From Syntrophobacterales bacterium (GTDB taxonomy: Bacteria > Desulfobacterota > Desulfobaccia > Desulfobaccales > 0-14-0-80-60-11), in assembly GCA_020060385.1 (NCBI GenBank), contig JAGVAH010000082.1, positions 114,138 to 178,137 on the forward strand: 64,000 nt of DNA, read 5' to 3'. Position numbers and translations under genes: made by a program. The notes beneath the pieces are model-generated. The model had not been told where the DNA came from, made no database searches, and saw only the letters and a program-made list of their open reading frames with translations. This document shows, in pieces, positions 10,278 to 19,717 of the stretch (position 1 is its first letter; each line of letters begins with the position of its first letter).

Positions 10278-12119
10278 ATGTGGGACCTAACTGTCTCTAA
10301 CTATCCATCATGGCGTGGCGGGATTTTCTTTCCCGTGATTTTGGCGCTGGCTTTGAGCTTTTCCCTGGGGCCAGCCTGGGCTGGAGCCGATGAGGCCTAT
10401 GCCCATCTCCAAGAGGTGATGGATAAATATAATGATGTTTTTTACGTCTATTTGGGCCGGGATGAGGGGGGCAATCATTTTTTCCCCTCCGGCAAGATGG
10501 GGGACCTGGATGATCTGGCTATTAACACCAACTGGACTTCCGGCTGCCTAGAAGCCGATGCCCGCAATTGCAGTTGCACCAAAGTAGTATACACCCCCAA
10601 ACCAACCAGCGTGTGGGCCGGCCTTTACTGGCAGGAACCGGAAAACAACTGGGGAGGCATAGCCAACGCCGGTTATGATCTCCGGGGAGCCGACCGGCTC
10701 GTTTTCCGGGTCAAAGGAGAAAAAGCGGGTGGGGTGGTGGAGTTTTTTGCAGGGGGCCTAACCGGGGAACCCTTAACCAAGACCTCGATAACAGTAACTT
10801 TAACAGAAGACTGGAAAAAGTATGAGATTCCCTTGGATTCGAAAGACCTACGCCGGGTCATCGGCGGTTTCGGTTTTAGCGTGAGTAAAGCTAACTTCCC
10901 CTCCGGCGCCACTTTTTATCTGGACAACATTTATTATAACCAGGCGCGCCCCGATGACCTGAGGCTGCTGGTCAGCTATGAGACCTTTAATTTGGGGGGG
11001 GCCGATAGAACTTTTAAGAATTCGGCCTATGTCTATGATAATTCCCTGGCCTTACTGGCCTTCTTGGCCAGGGGCGGCAGTGATGATCTGAGGCGGGCGA
11101 GAATTTTGGCGGATGGTCTGGTGGCGGCCCAAAACCATGACCGGAAGTTTACCGACGGCCGCTTGCGCAACGGTTATAAGTCTGGGGATTTGATTTACTA
11201 TTACACGGACACAGCCCAACTCCCCGGATATTGGAATGATGATACTGACCCTCCACAATGGTACGAAGACCAATATGCCAAGGAAACCTACACCGGCAAT
11301 CTGGCCTGGGCCATGATCGCCCTGTTGCATTATTATAAAAAAATGGGAGGGGCTGCTTATCTGAATGCCGCGGTCAGGCTGGGCAATTTCATCGAGGCCA
11401 ATTTAAAGGATACCCGGTCTGCAGGCGGCTATAATTATGGCTACCGGTATGTAGCAGGTACCGATGATGTCTTTAATAAAGATCTGGTTAGATCCATGGA
11501 GCATAATATTGACCTGTATGTGGCCTTTAGATTGTTATATGAAATAACGAGCGAGGCCCAGTGGCTCAACCGGGCCCAGTATGCCAAAGTTTTTGTCCTG
11601 GCCATGTGGAGACCCGACAACCAACAATTCATCTGCGGAAAGAAGGCGGATGGTACCGATGATGAGAGATATGCGCTGGATGCCCAGGCCTGGGCCGCCC
11701 TGGCCCTTGACAGTTACTTAACGGCCGTTCGCCGGGCGGAGATCAACTTTTTTGCCACCGGCTGCGGCTTTCAAGGATTTGCCTTCAACTCCGACCCGGC
11801 TTTTAAAACCGGAGTCTGGTTTGAGGGCACCGCGTTTATGGTGTCCGCCCTTAACCTCAGCAATTTAAAGGCAAAGGCGGATTTTTCCCTGGGAGAGCTG
11901 CGCAGGGTCCAGATCAGCGCCCCGAACGCCAATGGGCTGGGGATCATTGCGGCCTGTCCTGACCTGGATACCGGTTTTAACTGGATTTATCCCACCCGTT
12001 TATACGTCGGCGCCACCGCTTGGTACATCTTTGCGGAAACCAAATATAATCCCTTCTGGGGCACGATTATTAAGGCAAAACCGACCACCATTCCTCCTTC
12101 TTTGTTATTACTAGAATAA
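10278..12119 (+). CDS. Secreted protein: carbohydrate-binding-like domain plus alpha/alpha-toroid-like region
   Basis: Signal peptide; Trp-rich N-terminus with LRGADRLVFRVKGEKAGGVVEFFAGG; repetitive helical hairpins with AWAMIALLHYYKKMG and AWAALALDSYL. Confidence 0.6.
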   Translation: MWDLTVSNYPSWRGGIFFPVILALALSFSLGPAWAGADEAYAHLQEVMDKYNDVFYVYLGRDEGGNHFFPSGKMGDLDDLAINTNWTSGCLEADARNCSCTKVVYTPKPTSVWAGLYWQEPENNWGGIANAGYDLRGADRLVFRVKGEKAGGVVEFFAGGLTGEPLTKTSITVTLTEDWKKYEIPLDSKDLRRVIGGFGFSVSKANFPSGATFYLDNIYYNQARPDDLRLLVSYETFNLGGADRTFKNSAYVYDNSLALLAFLARGGSDDLRRARILADGLVAAQNHDRKFTDGRLRNGYKSGDLIYYYTDTAQLPGYWNDDTDPPQWYEDQYAKETYTGNLAWAMIALLHYYKKMGGAAYLNAAVRLGNFIEANLKDTRSAGGYNYGYRYVAGTDDVFNKDLVRSMEHNIDLYVAFRLLYEITSEAQWLNRAQYAKVFVLAMWRPDNQQFICGKKADGTDDERYALDAQAWAALALDSYLTAVRRAEINFFATGCGFQGFAFNSDPAFKTGVWFEGTAFMVSALNLSNLKAKADFSLGELRRVQISAPNANGLGIIAACPDLDTGFNWIYPTRLYVGATAWYIFAETKYNPFWGTIIKAKPTTIPPSLLLLE

Positions 12120-12174
12120 AATGTGGGATTGATTGGGCTGGTGATCTCAGGCCTATCGCCGCAAGAGGTGTTTT

Positions 12175-13242
12175 ATGCAAATAGGGTTGCCGGAAACGGA
12201 GCTGCAGAAAACCATCGTCATCAGCGACATCCACATGAGCGATGGGCAGAATTACAGTTGGTTTCTTCCCCCCTGCCCGGAGGAGGTAATAGCCCTGCTC
12301 CACCGGGTGGCCAGCGATGCCAGTGTCGAAGAACTGGTGCTCCTGGGGGATGTGTTCGATCTCTGGCTCTATCCCCTGGACGTCGTCCCCTGGACCGTCA
12401 GCCAGATCATTGGGGGGAACCCGGCCATCACCCAGGCTCTCCGGCAATGCGTACAGAATATCGCCAACGTCTATTACCTGAACGGCAATCATGATCTGGA
12501 GGTCAAGGCTGCTGCTTTGCAGCCATTTAGCTCCGGCGGCAAGAGTATGCAGTGGATCACCCCGGAGTGGTATCAGGCGAAGCATCAGGGCCGGCGGCAC
12601 CTGGAGCATGGGCACGGGGTAGATATGTTCAATGGGCCGGATGACTCCGGGGATACCATCGGCGGTTATCCCTTGGGATTCTTCATTACCCGGCTGGTGG
12701 CCTCGGCCCCGGACAGGCGCGCCGCGGGGCAGGCGTTAAAAGAACTGCTCCAGACCCGGAGCGCGGCCTTAGGGGCTATGACCCTTGATGAAATCGATGT
12801 CCGGGCGCTGGGTCCGGAACTGGTGAGAGCCATTGTCGACCTCCTGGAGATCTATGCCGGGGTGGATGACATTACACCCATGAGATTCTCGGAACCGGAA
12901 TTGGACCAAAAATTTACGGTGGGGGATATCAAGAATCATTATGGCAGCCTGTTGGACACCTGGTTCAAGCGGTTCCCTAACCCTGTGGAATTAGCGAAGA
13001 CCATGGTGGTGACGGTTATTCCCACTGGGTTGAACTGGTATGCCCAGAAGCTGCTCTCCGGGTCGTCGCCCCCGAAAGTCGTGGTCATGGGCCACACCCA
13101 CCATGCCTTAACTGAGGGCGCCTATGACAACGATGGCTGTTGGTGTCTTTCCAGTTCCTGGGGCCACGGAGACGCGACCTCCAGCTACGTGGAGATAATC
13201 GGGGACCAGGCAACCCTGGTTTTTGGGAGGCAGCCGGGATAA
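12175..13242 (+). CDS. Metallophosphoesterase family protein
   Basis: VISDIHMSDG, LLGDVFDLW, LNGNHD, VVMGHTHHA. Confidence 0.9.
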   Translation: MQIGLPETELQKTIVISDIHMSDGQNYSWFLPPCPEEVIALLHRVASDASVEELVLLGDVFDLWLYPLDVVPWTVSQIIGGNPAITQALRQCVQNIANVYYLNGNHDLEVKAAALQPFSSGGKSMQWITPEWYQAKHQGRRHLEHGHGVDMFNGPDDSGDTIGGYPLGFFITRLVASAPDRRAAGQALKELLQTRSAALGAMTLDEIDVRALGPELVRAIVDLLEIYAGVDDITPMRFSEPELDQKFTVGDIKNHYGSLLDTWFKRFPNPVELAKTMVVTVIPTGLNWYAQKLLSGSSPPKVVVMGHTHHALTEGAYDNDGCWCLSSSWGHGDATSSYVEIIGDQATLVFGRQPG

Positions 13243-13614
13243 GGAGCCGGGGCGATGTGAAGGTAAATTCCCTGATTTTAATAGGGTGAGATTGTAAAGA
13301 ACTGCTAGTTATTATCCCTCCCCCAATTACCTCAACATCCTTATTCTAACGCCATACCGGACCCTGCAAATTGCCTTAATCACCCCATGGGGGTCCTTTC
13401 TACCCCTGCCAATCAATTCTCCGGGGACTGAGGGGGCAGGCAATTTTTTTTAAAAATCCACTAGATCCGGCCGGTTGATTAACAAAAACAGGGAGATTTA
13501 TGCTAACATGTGAAGTCCAAAAAATGGGACTGGAAAAGGGAATTTCTCAGGGTTACCCTCGAGGATAGCCTCCACCAGGCCGTTAAGGGTAAGGCTTGCC
13601 GGGAGAGTTGCTAG

Positions 13615-15267
13615 ATGAAAAGGGATAATATTTATTGTCCATTAAATCCCACTAGACTAATACCTGGTATAGTGATTGATTTCAACATCTATGTAAAATC
13701 TCCTATTAAAGGAACACATAAAGAAGAATATTCCCTTTTCCTGAGTCGCGGAGAAGTCTTTAATCCCGGCCATCTGGCCAAAATCAAATTTAAGCACTTT
13801 CATTCTGTCTATTATCACCGCGACGATGCAGCTAATGTAAAAGCTTACCTTGACCAAGATATTACTTTTGCAGGAGATATAAAAGATACCATCCAGGTAA
13901 TAAGTGCGGACCCGGCTTCAGCAATAGGCAAAGACAACTATATTCCTTTTAATATTAACGACCTGCACCCCGGCACAAAAATCACCTTTGATCTCTTTAA
14001 AAAAACCCCAATTCCCCAAGCGACGGATTACAGTTACAATATTATTATTTCAAGGGGAGATATGTGTCAAAAATCATTGACGGATGAGCTGAAGCGGAAA
14101 GAGGTTAAGTACCTTTATTTTCGCAAGCAAGATGGCGCCGAAGCGCTGCAATATCGTAACCTGGCCAGAAAAATGAAAGCAACCCTCCCGGACATTAAAT
14201 TTAATATTTCTCAGCAGACATTGGATGTTAGTCAAATTGCCACTGCCCCTGGTTTTGAGGAAGGTGAAGGTTATACTTCGCTGCCCCTACGGAATTTGAC
14301 TCCGGGATGGGAGGTTCCCTTTGACGTCTTTGTCAAGACCATCACCAAAGAGGTTATGAAACCTAAATTTATTAAATGTTGCGAACGGGGTGATGTTTTT
14401 CAGAAAGAATGGCGCTTAAAGCTGCAACAATTGGGGATCCCCTGTGTTTATTTATCCTTGCAAGACCTGGAAGAAGTTCAGCAATATCTCCACCAAAACC
14501 TGGAGATGGTCTTGAAGGATGAAACTCAAGATACCCTGGAGAAGGGAGTGCGGATTTGTGACGCCGCGCATATGTGGACTTTTAACTTCTTCCACTCGGA
14601 AGAGGCCCGTACGGTGAAACAGGTTAAAGAGGGTCTGAAATTTTTGGATACCTTGTTTGAGGTCATCGGCGCCGACCATCATAATTTTTTATCTTTAATG
14701 CAGATCAAATTCCACAGCTTCCATCTTTACACCCATTGTTTTAATGTCTGCTTATTGGGATTGGCCTTCGCCATCTTCCTGGGTTGGAGCTGGGAAAAAA
14801 TCCAGGAATTCGCCCTGGGGGCCCTGGTCCACGATATCGGTTTGACCAAGACGCCCCGGGACATCCTGGAGAAAAATGGCCCCCTCACTCCCGGGGAGAT
14901 GTCCCAGATCAGGCGCCATCCTCTGGACGGCGTGCGCCTGCTCCAGGCATCCACCAACCTGTCTTGGGAATCCTTGCAAATGGTCATGCAGCATCATGAA
15001 AATGGCGATGGCTCCGGCTATCCGGACGGCTTGAAAATCGAGGACATCCACGATTGGGCCAGGATTTTACGCATCCTGGATACCTACGAAGCCATGACCG
15101 CGGAGCGCCCCTGGCGCCCCGCCAAGGAACCTAAGGAAGCCTTGTGGGTCATGCGCAATGACTGGGAGAAGGGCAAGGTTTTCGACAAGAATTACCTGAG
15201 GACTTTTATCTTATTTCTGGGAGACATTTCTCTGGCCAAGGACCATCCTGGGTTAGGACGGCCTTGA
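13615..15267 (+). CDS. HD-GYP domain protein with repeated N-terminal domain
   Basis: LVHDIGLTKTPRDIL and HHENGDGSGYPDGL; three similar N-terminal segments. Confidence 0.85.
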   Translation: MKRDNIYCPLNPTRLIPGIVIDFNIYVKSPIKGTHKEEYSLFLSRGEVFNPGHLAKIKFKHFHSVYYHRDDAANVKAYLDQDITFAGDIKDTIQVISADPASAIGKDNYIPFNINDLHPGTKITFDLFKKTPIPQATDYSYNIIISRGDMCQKSLTDELKRKEVKYLYFRKQDGAEALQYRNLARKMKATLPDIKFNISQQTLDVSQIATAPGFEEGEGYTSLPLRNLTPGWEVPFDVFVKTITKEVMKPKFIKCCERGDVFQKEWRLKLQQLGIPCVYLSLQDLEEVQQYLHQNLEMVLKDETQDTLEKGVRICDAAHMWTFNFFHSEEARTVKQVKEGLKFLDTLFEVIGADHHNFLSLMQIKFHSFHLYTHCFNVCLLGLAFAIFLGWSWEKIQEFALGALVHDIGLTKTPRDILEKNGPLTPGEMSQIRRHPLDGVRLLQASTNLSWESLQMVMQHHENGDGSGYPDGLKIEDIHDWARILRILDTYEAMTAERPWRPAKEPKEALWVMRNDWEKGKVFDKNYLRTFILFLGDISLAKDHPGLGRP

Positions 15268-15353
15268 GGGGAGAGGGGTTTTTGCCAGTTAAAAGAGTCT
15301 TGCTGGGCCGCAACGTGTGGAGAAGATGGGGAGAGTTTAAATTCTCAGGGATA

Positions 15354-15494
15354 TCAGCGGAACCATCCCCGGGGTGCGCAGGTTTTTGTGACGGGGATAT
15401 GCTTGGTAAAGTTCGAGAAATAGAGATATGAACCAGTAAGGCCCAGGGCTAACAGCACCAGCATGCCCACCAGCAGCAACAAGTGTTTCTTCAT
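15354..15494 (-). CDS. Small single-TM protein (46 aa), below the ORF-track cutoff
   Basis: Hand translation MKKHLLLLVGMLVLLALGLTGSYLYFSNFTKHIPVTKTCAPRGWFR*; weak SD (GGAAG) upstream. Confidence 0.4.
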   Translation of the reverse strand: MKKHLLLLVGMLVLLALGLTGSYLYFSNFTKHIPVTKTCAPRGWFR

Positions 15495-16154
15495 TGCCAC
15501 TTCTTCCCATGGCAGGTCGTTGAAAAACTAAGAATCAGGGACTGCATCTCCCGTTCTCCAAAACCCGATGCGGGACAATTTCGTTGGTAGCCAAGATGAG
15601 GCGGCAGCATTGGTCACCAGGGCGGAAAAATAGTTTTTCCCCTCCTTCTTCCCGTCTCCACCCCGAAAAGTTTTCTTTTTCCTATCAATATCTTCGGGTG
15701 AAAGCTAGGATAGCACAAATTTTCCTTACAATGTATCTATTGCCAGGTTGCTCTACAGACCAGCTTCCCGGGGGAGCCGATTCTTCCGGGGAAATCATCA
15801 TGTAAAAATCTAGGGCAACCCTTAGACAACTAAAAGGCCCCGGCGCAACGCCGTTGCCACCGATTTCTCAGTACCCCTCAAATCAGAAAAGAGCGATTCC
15901 GGGCAGTCCCTGGCCTTTCTCTCCGGCCATTTTTTCATCTTGTTTCCCTCCTTAAGCACGGCAGGGAAGATCATTCCGGCATTTCTCCCGGCGCAGTGGG
16001 AAGTGCAGGGTTGGGCAACTTGGCGCTGCAGTCCATCCCGGAACTTTTTACTTGCTGCCGTTCTCCCCCAAGATCGGGGGAGCCGGCCTGGGGGCCTTGA
16101 CCTCCAGGACCTTTAGCTATCCGGGTGCTGCTGGGAAAATCGCCCCACTCCAGG

Positions 16155-16556
16155 CTAACCGGCGTCTTCAGGATTATTTTCCTGGGTACCCGGAGATTTC
16201 AAGGTTGGTGACGGGCATTTCGCCTTATAGAAAAAGGCAAAAGAGACCAGGATGCTCATGCCGGCCAGAATTAAGGCCAGGGATTTTCCCTGCCACAGCC
16301 CCAGAAACCAACGGTTGAAATCATCCATCATCACCCCGAACTTGCCCCCATAAACCTCCAGGTTATGCCGATAAGCTTTGGAATTCTCCGGCATGATCGG
16401 GTAAATGGTGCCATCCGCAATTTCGTAACCCAAAGCCCCGTAGGGAATATCTGCGGCCCGGTGATAAATTAAGGCCGCGCTGCCCAGACCCCCCACCAGG
16501 ATGAGGGCGCCCAGGAGGTTAAACCAGGTTCGTTGCTGAAGAATCTTCCGGTTCAT
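16155..16556 (-). CDS. Hypothetical membrane protein (two predicted TM segments)
   Basis: FNLLGALILVGGLGSAALIYH and SLALILAGMSILVSFAFFY. Confidence 0.55.
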   Translation of the reverse strand: MNRKILQQRTWFNLLGALILVGGLGSAALIYHRAADIPYGALGYEIADGTIYPIMPENSKAYRHNLEVYGGKFGVMMDDFNRWFLGLWQGKSLALILAGMSILVSFAFFYKAKCPSPTLKSPGTQENNPEDAG

Positions 16557-16797
16557 CTTGTCCCCGCCCCGGGGCTGGCGGCGGACCGCCCTTTTGCCAC
16601 CAGATTAGGTAAGAGTAGCCCATTCCTGTATTTTCTGGGGGAGGCAAACGATAATTGCTGGAAATAACAAGAGGTGCTTGGCAATTCCCCCGGGGAATCT
16701 TGGGGAAAGGCGTCCTGCGGCAGGGCCTTATTATTTTCCAGAGATTTCCCAACCTTAGTTACAAATGAGCACTAGCCTTAAAGAGGATAGGGGCTGG

Positions 16798-17007
16798 TTA
16801 CTTCCGGGCATAATTGCCCAGAAAAAAAAGGACGCCCCCGATAAAGAGGGCAATTAATCCGAATAACTTCTTTTCCTTGGGGTCGTCTGCATTATAAGAC
16901 TTATAAGCTGCGCACATCCCAAAATAAAGAGAACAAGGATGCTCACACCCATATTGATTGATCCTAAGACCTGGGAAATTTCTCGGCCCCTGCCTGGAGC
17001 CCCTCAA
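16798..17007 (-). CDS. Small hypothetical membrane protein
   Basis: C-terminal KKLFGLIALFIGGVLFFLGNYARK; start uncertain. Confidence 0.35.
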   Translation of the reverse strand: MRGSRQGPRNFPGLRINQYGCEHPCSLYFGMCAAYKSYNADDPKEKKLFGLIALFIGGVLFFLGNYARK

Positions 17008-17360
17008 GGTTAGGGTAAATAAATCCAGTTGATCCTGGGCCCTGCCTGCCGATCACCCTTTAACCATGCCATAATTTTCGGGGGAATATCAAGCCCTATT
17101 ACCTCCACTCCTCCGGCCAGGGGGCGACCTGAGGCGCCGCCTTCTAAAAATGTTGGGGGTCCCATTTCGCCTCCAGGGGGGAAGGAAAAAATTCATCTGG
17201 CGGCATCTGGGGAGGATTAACTATGGGTGTCGAGATCTCGGGCGCAGATAATAGACGCTATTGCCCAACTTTCTAATCTACCGAATTGTCTTTCTGAGCG
17301 GAGCGAAGAATCTGGTGTCGCGTCCCTGAATTACTGTGGCAATTAAAAGTGCGATATTTT

Positions 17361-17445
17361 ACCCCCCTTTTCTAAAGGGGGGTAAGGGGGGATTATATAA
17401 GCGCCTGATAATCCCCTCAAATCCCCCTTTAGAAAAGGGGGACTT
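17361..17445. repeat. Dispersed palindromic repeat (CCCCCTTTTCTAAAGGGGGG...CCCCCTTTAGAAAAGGGGG)
   Basis: Two hairpin arms around GATTATATAAGCGCCTGATAAT; related copy at 22872, half copy at 63830. Confidence 0.8.
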
Positions 17446-17657
17446 AAAATGCCTCGCAATCAAGAGGGGCGCAATTTATATCATACTATTTATGAGACGA
17501 GACACTGGAATTTTCGATGCCTAGACCCTTCGCCTGCGGCTCAGGGTGACAATAAAGATTCACAGCAAATTTAGGCAGATGTCAAATTAATCATGATGCT
17601 ACCAGACGTAGTAAGGTTAGCTGGAACCTTGAACTTTGAACCTGGAGCTTTGAACTT

Positions 17658-18536
17658 TTAATTCAGGGTCAGACTTTGGGCAATCCGGTCGAAGAGGGGC
17701 GTATAGCGGTGAAAGCGGGCCTCCAGTTCCCCGTCTCTTCTGGGGGATTCCACCCGACCTTGGATGGTGATCATTCTATGGCCCACCGGGAAGAGGTAAT
17801 TGGTGACCTTTATATGGGCATCCTTGGTGAAATCCTCGAAGGAAACGGCCACCACTTCCTTGCCGGCAATCCTGATGGGCCGGGAGGAGACCGCGCAATA
17901 CTTGCACCTGTAGCCCGCCAAAATGCCGTTGAACAGATCTTGCCGGAACCGTTCCGAGATTAGCGGGGACCGGGGCGGATCCGGGACCACTAACAAGATC
18001 ACGGCTTCCCGGCCTTTTCCCTGGTCGCTGGCGAACCTGACCAGGGCCCGGGAGCCTTCCGGAGGCTGCTGCCGCCAACCTTGGGGGTATCTCAGGCAAA
18101 AATTGAGGCCCAGGGCCCGGGGGTGGTCGGCGGAAAAAAACTGTTGGCCCTCCCCGGCGAGCAGGCCTCGCTCCCCGTCCCGGAGAGGCGGGCAAGAGGG
18201 CTTGCCAGAGGCGGAGGAGAGGGTCGGCTTCGGGGCAGCAGGCTCAAGGCCGCTGGCGGCGCGGTGGCTCAGATCATAAGCCACTTTCCCTGCCAGGACT
18301 ACCGCATAGATGAAAATGATGATGCCCACGAGACGCCAAGTCCTTGGCAAGCCGTGGAAAGATCCGGGCAACTGCGGGTGGGTTTTTGCCGGGGCTGCCA
18401 TGCCGTTCTCCGGGTTAGGTTTGCCAGCCGGGGGCGCTGACTGCTGAATGATAAATAGTCCATCGGCCGGTCCCCCCAATACTTTAACTTTCGGCCCGGT
18501 GCGTGCGGTTGCGGCCCCCCTCTCTCTGCTCCCCAA
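17658..18536 (-). CDS. Hypothetical protein with one internal TM segment
   Basis: TM segment LVGIIIFIYAVVLAGKVAY followed by a soluble domain; start uncertain. Confidence 0.5.
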   Translation of the reverse strand: MGSRERGAATARTGPKVKVLGGPADGLFIIQQSAPPAGKPNPENGMAAPAKTHPQLPGSFHGLPRTWRLVGIIIFIYAVVLAGKVAYDLSHRAASGLEPAAPKPTLSSASGKPSCPPLRDGERGLLAGEGQQFFSADHPRALGLNFCLRYPQGWRQQPPEGSRALVRFASDQGKGREAVILLVVPDPPRSPLISERFRQDLFNGILAGYRCKYCAVSSRPIRIAGKEVVAVSFEDFTKDAHIKVTNYLFPVGHRMITIQGRVESPRRDGELEARFHRYTPLFDRIAQSLTLN

Positions 18537-18617
18537 CTTTTAACCCCCCGGCGCAGTTGCGGCCGGCTCTGGCCGGACTTATGTTGTCAGGTTAGAAGAC
18601 AAGGAGGAGAAGGAACA

Positions 18618-19283
18618 ATGAAGATGATTAGACGGTCCTCCGGGGCCATGGGAGTTGTGGGTTTGCTCTTGGTGATCCTGATGTTGACGCCGGTGGCCAC
18701 CCCCAGCCGCAGCCGGGCCCAGGACCAACCTGCCGGACCCGGGGACCTCAAGGCCCCCCCGGGCACTCTGGACGCGGTCACCGCCATTCTCACCCGGCGC
18801 AGTATCCGGGATTATACCCCCCGTCCGGTCCCCGAGGAGACCATCAAGCTGTTGCTCACCGCGGGCATGGCCGCGCCTTCGGCCTTTGATGAACGCTCCA
18901 CCGAGTTCGTGGTGGTTAATGACCCTAAGATCCTCAAGGAATTTGCCAAGGTCAACCCCAACTCCAGGCAGCTCAAGAAGATGACCGTGGGCATCGTGGT
19001 CTGCGGCAACAAGAACAAGCAAAAGCATAAAGGCTTGGGATACTGGCAGTTGGACGGCGCGGCGGCCTCCGAGAACATCCTCATCGCCGCCCACGCCCTG
19101 GGGCTGGGGGCGGTGTGGACCGCGATCTATCCCTATCCGGACCGGATTCCCATGGTGCAAAAGCTGCTCCAGCTGCCCGAAGAGGTCATTCCTTTGAACA
19201 TCATTCCCATCGGCTATCCGGCGGAGCGGAAGCTGACCGGCAACCGCTTTGACCCGGCCCGGGCCCACTACAACCGCTGGTAA
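18618..19283 (+). CDS. Exported nitroreductase family protein
   Basis: AILTRRSIRDYTPRPVPEETIKLLLTAGMAAPSA and AALGLGAVW-type FMN motifs; N-terminal signal peptide. Confidence 0.85.
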   Translation: MKMIRRSSGAMGVVGLLLVILMLTPVATPSRSRAQDQPAGPGDLKAPPGTLDAVTAILTRRSIRDYTPRPVPEETIKLLLTAGMAAPSAFDERSTEFVVVNDPKILKEFAKVNPNSRQLKKMTVGIVVCGNKNKQKHKGLGYWQLDGAAASENILIAAHALGLGAVWTAIYPYPDRIPMVQKLLQLPEEVIPLNIIPIGYPAERKLTGNRFDPARAHYNRW

Positions 19284-19471
19284 ACAGACGCGGCTACCAG
19301 GCTGGATCGAGCTCAAGAGAACCCAAGCAAAAGCAAAGGGGATTGAGGGAAGGGACAGGGACCCAGTAGTGTCCGGTAGGGATTTTCCAGAAAGGCTGTC
19401 AGATTGAAGAAAAAAATGGCCGCGGGGCAAAACCTGGGCCTGCGCAGGCTGAAGCCGGTAGCAGCAAAAAC

Positions 19472-19565
19472 CCCCTCTCCCCTGCGAGGGGAGAGGGATG
19501 GGGTGAGGGGTGGCGTCTTTGGCTCCCCCCCTCACCCTACCCCCTCCCCCCAAGGGGGGAGAGGG
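19472..19565. repeat. Compound hairpin repeat of the CCCTCTCCCC/CCCTCACCC type
   Basis: CCCTCTCCCCtgcgaGGGGAGAGGG, then GGGGTGAGGGG pairing with CCCCTCACCC, then CCTCCCCCCaaGGGGGGAGAGG. Confidence 0.75.
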
Positions 19566-19717
19566 AAAAAATTTAAACATCAATTAGATAACTGACGAGG
19601 TGGAAAGCCTGTTTTGGAAACAGAAATCTCTTCCCTGCTTTAGCAAATATCCTGCCGGACACTACTGGGACAGACCCCTTTTTCCCCACTTCGGGTCTGT
19701 CCCTATTTTTTCGGCAA

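Noticed and set aside
13260-13614. Possible c-di-GMP riboswitch upstream of the HD-GYP gene
   Set aside because: I could not find GEMM-type conserved sequence blocks; only generic AT-rich leader.
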